5,605 nucleotides of DNA. It comes from Actinomycetota bacterium. Lineage in GTDB: Bacteria > Actinomycetota > Actinomycetes > Nanopelagicales > Nanopelagicaceae. Each line of letters begins with the position of its first letter. The first letter of the stretch is position 1. The position numbers and the translations under genes were made by a program. The stretch lies in assembly GCA_010028225.1 (NCBI GenBank), contig RGOY01000088.1:1-5605 (forward strand), read 5' to 3'. The notes beneath the pieces are model-generated. The model had not been told where the DNA came from. It saw nothing but the letters and a program-made list of their open reading frames with translations, and did not search any database. Below, piece after piece: positions 5,141-5,605 of the stretch.

Positions 5141-5605
5141 CTACTTAGCAAGTTCGCGAGCTGTGGACAACTTAACCTCTCGATACATTTCGCCGCGATC
5201 GAAATTTACTCCTGTGAATATAGCGGCCTGGTCAACCGCCTGTGCTACCAAAAGTGAGAGACCAGATACGACCGGGCCCTTGACCACTCCCGCGAAAGTT
5301 GATGGCCATGGTGAATATGAAATGTCGAAAAGTGTTCCACTAAATCCTTGAAGTTGCAGCGAAATGCCCGATTGAGCAGTCGAGGGAAGCGTAGAGATAA
5401 TCAACTGAAAGTTTCTATCCGTTGAAAAATTCTCAAGCGAAGAAATCCTCATATCGAGCTTGCTTGCCTCTTGTAACCATGAATCTCCATTGTTACTACG
5501 CCGGAAAATATCCACGACTCCAACCTTCTTACCACTCTCATCCAATTCTTGCAGTGCAACGAGAGCAGATCTGGCAGTGGCCCCAGAGCCCAAAATCACC
5601 ACCTT
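5141..5605 (-). CDS. aroE: Shikimate dehydrogenase, C-terminal NAD(P)-binding part (N-terminus cut by window edge)
   Basis: AroE reduces 3-dehydroshikimate to shikimate with NADPH, the fourth shikimate step. The 154 visible residues are the Rossmann domain and C-terminal helices of a roughly 270-residue enzyme. The fragment begins with the dinucleotide-binding strand and glycine loop, VVILGSGATARSAL (GxGxxA). ISTLPSTAQSG corresponds to the family's NxTP-type strand end, and LFDISYSPWPSTFA to the DxxYxPxxTxLL motif. VSGLSLLVAQAVDQ carries the conserved Gln that contacts substrate; the usual Tyr/His just before it is Ala. The catalytic Lys and Asp of the N-terminal domain lie outside the window. 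An Asp follows the second strand, where NADPH-specific members usually show Asn/Arg/Thr. It ends in TAG; the downstream peptidase gene is in the same frame 30 bases later. Confidence 0.93.
   Translation of the reverse strand, partial: KVVILGSGATARSALVALQELDESGKKVGVVDIFRRSNNGDSWLQEASKLDMRISSLENFSTDRNFQLIISTLPSTAQSGISLQLQGFSGTLFDISYSPWPSTFAGVVKGPVVSGLSLLVAQAVDQAAIFTGVNFDRGEMYREVKLSTARELAK

Overview
The window is a densely packed gene block read entirely from the minus strand. In transcription order (high to low coordinates) it holds: the C-terminal part of shikimate dehydrogenase (aroE, cut by the window edge), a small prepilin-peptidase-like membrane protein, chorismate synthase (aroC), shikimate kinase (aroK), 3-dehydroquinate synthase (aroB), type II dehydroquinase (aroQ), elongation factor P (efp), NusB, and the first two thirds of PyrR (cut by the other edge). 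No gene is supported on the plus strand, and no gap exceeds about 60 bases. I see no rRNA, tRNA, mobile element or CRISPR array.

The gene order aroE / A24 peptidase / aroC-aroK-aroB-aroQ / efp-nusB is the conserved actinobacterial shikimate-efp-nusB cluster. The proteins look actinobacterial in detail: the AroB NAD-binding region, the AroC N-terminus, the PGKGP loop of EF-P and the QSD-E-A form of AroQ all resemble that phylum. Base composition is only about half G+C and the proteins are rich in Lys and Ile. The genes usually found between aroQ and efp (pepQ), and between nusB and pyrR in some relatives (bldD in streptomycetes), are absent. This suggests a low-GC, streamlined actinobacterium, such as a freshwater planktonic lineage; that last step is inference.

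The four core genes aroC-aroK-aroB-aroQ form a translationally coupled chain with stop/start overlaps of 1 to 4 bases, and efp overlaps nusB in the same way. Together with aroE they cover five of the seven shikimate steps, from DAHP to shikimate 3-phosphate and then from EPSP to chorismate. DAHP synthase and EPSP synthase (aroA) are not here. Most starts are GTG or TTG; only pyrR has an unambiguous ATG.

The best regulatory signal is an RNA hairpin in the 56-base nusB-pyrR gap. It matches the PyrR-binding-loop consensus (UCCNGNGAGGY) and could pair with the pyrR Shine-Dalgarno, which points to translational autoregulation of a downstream pyrimidine operon that lies beyond the window. The rest of the window is well-understood housekeeping DNA; I did not find a new defence or mobile system.
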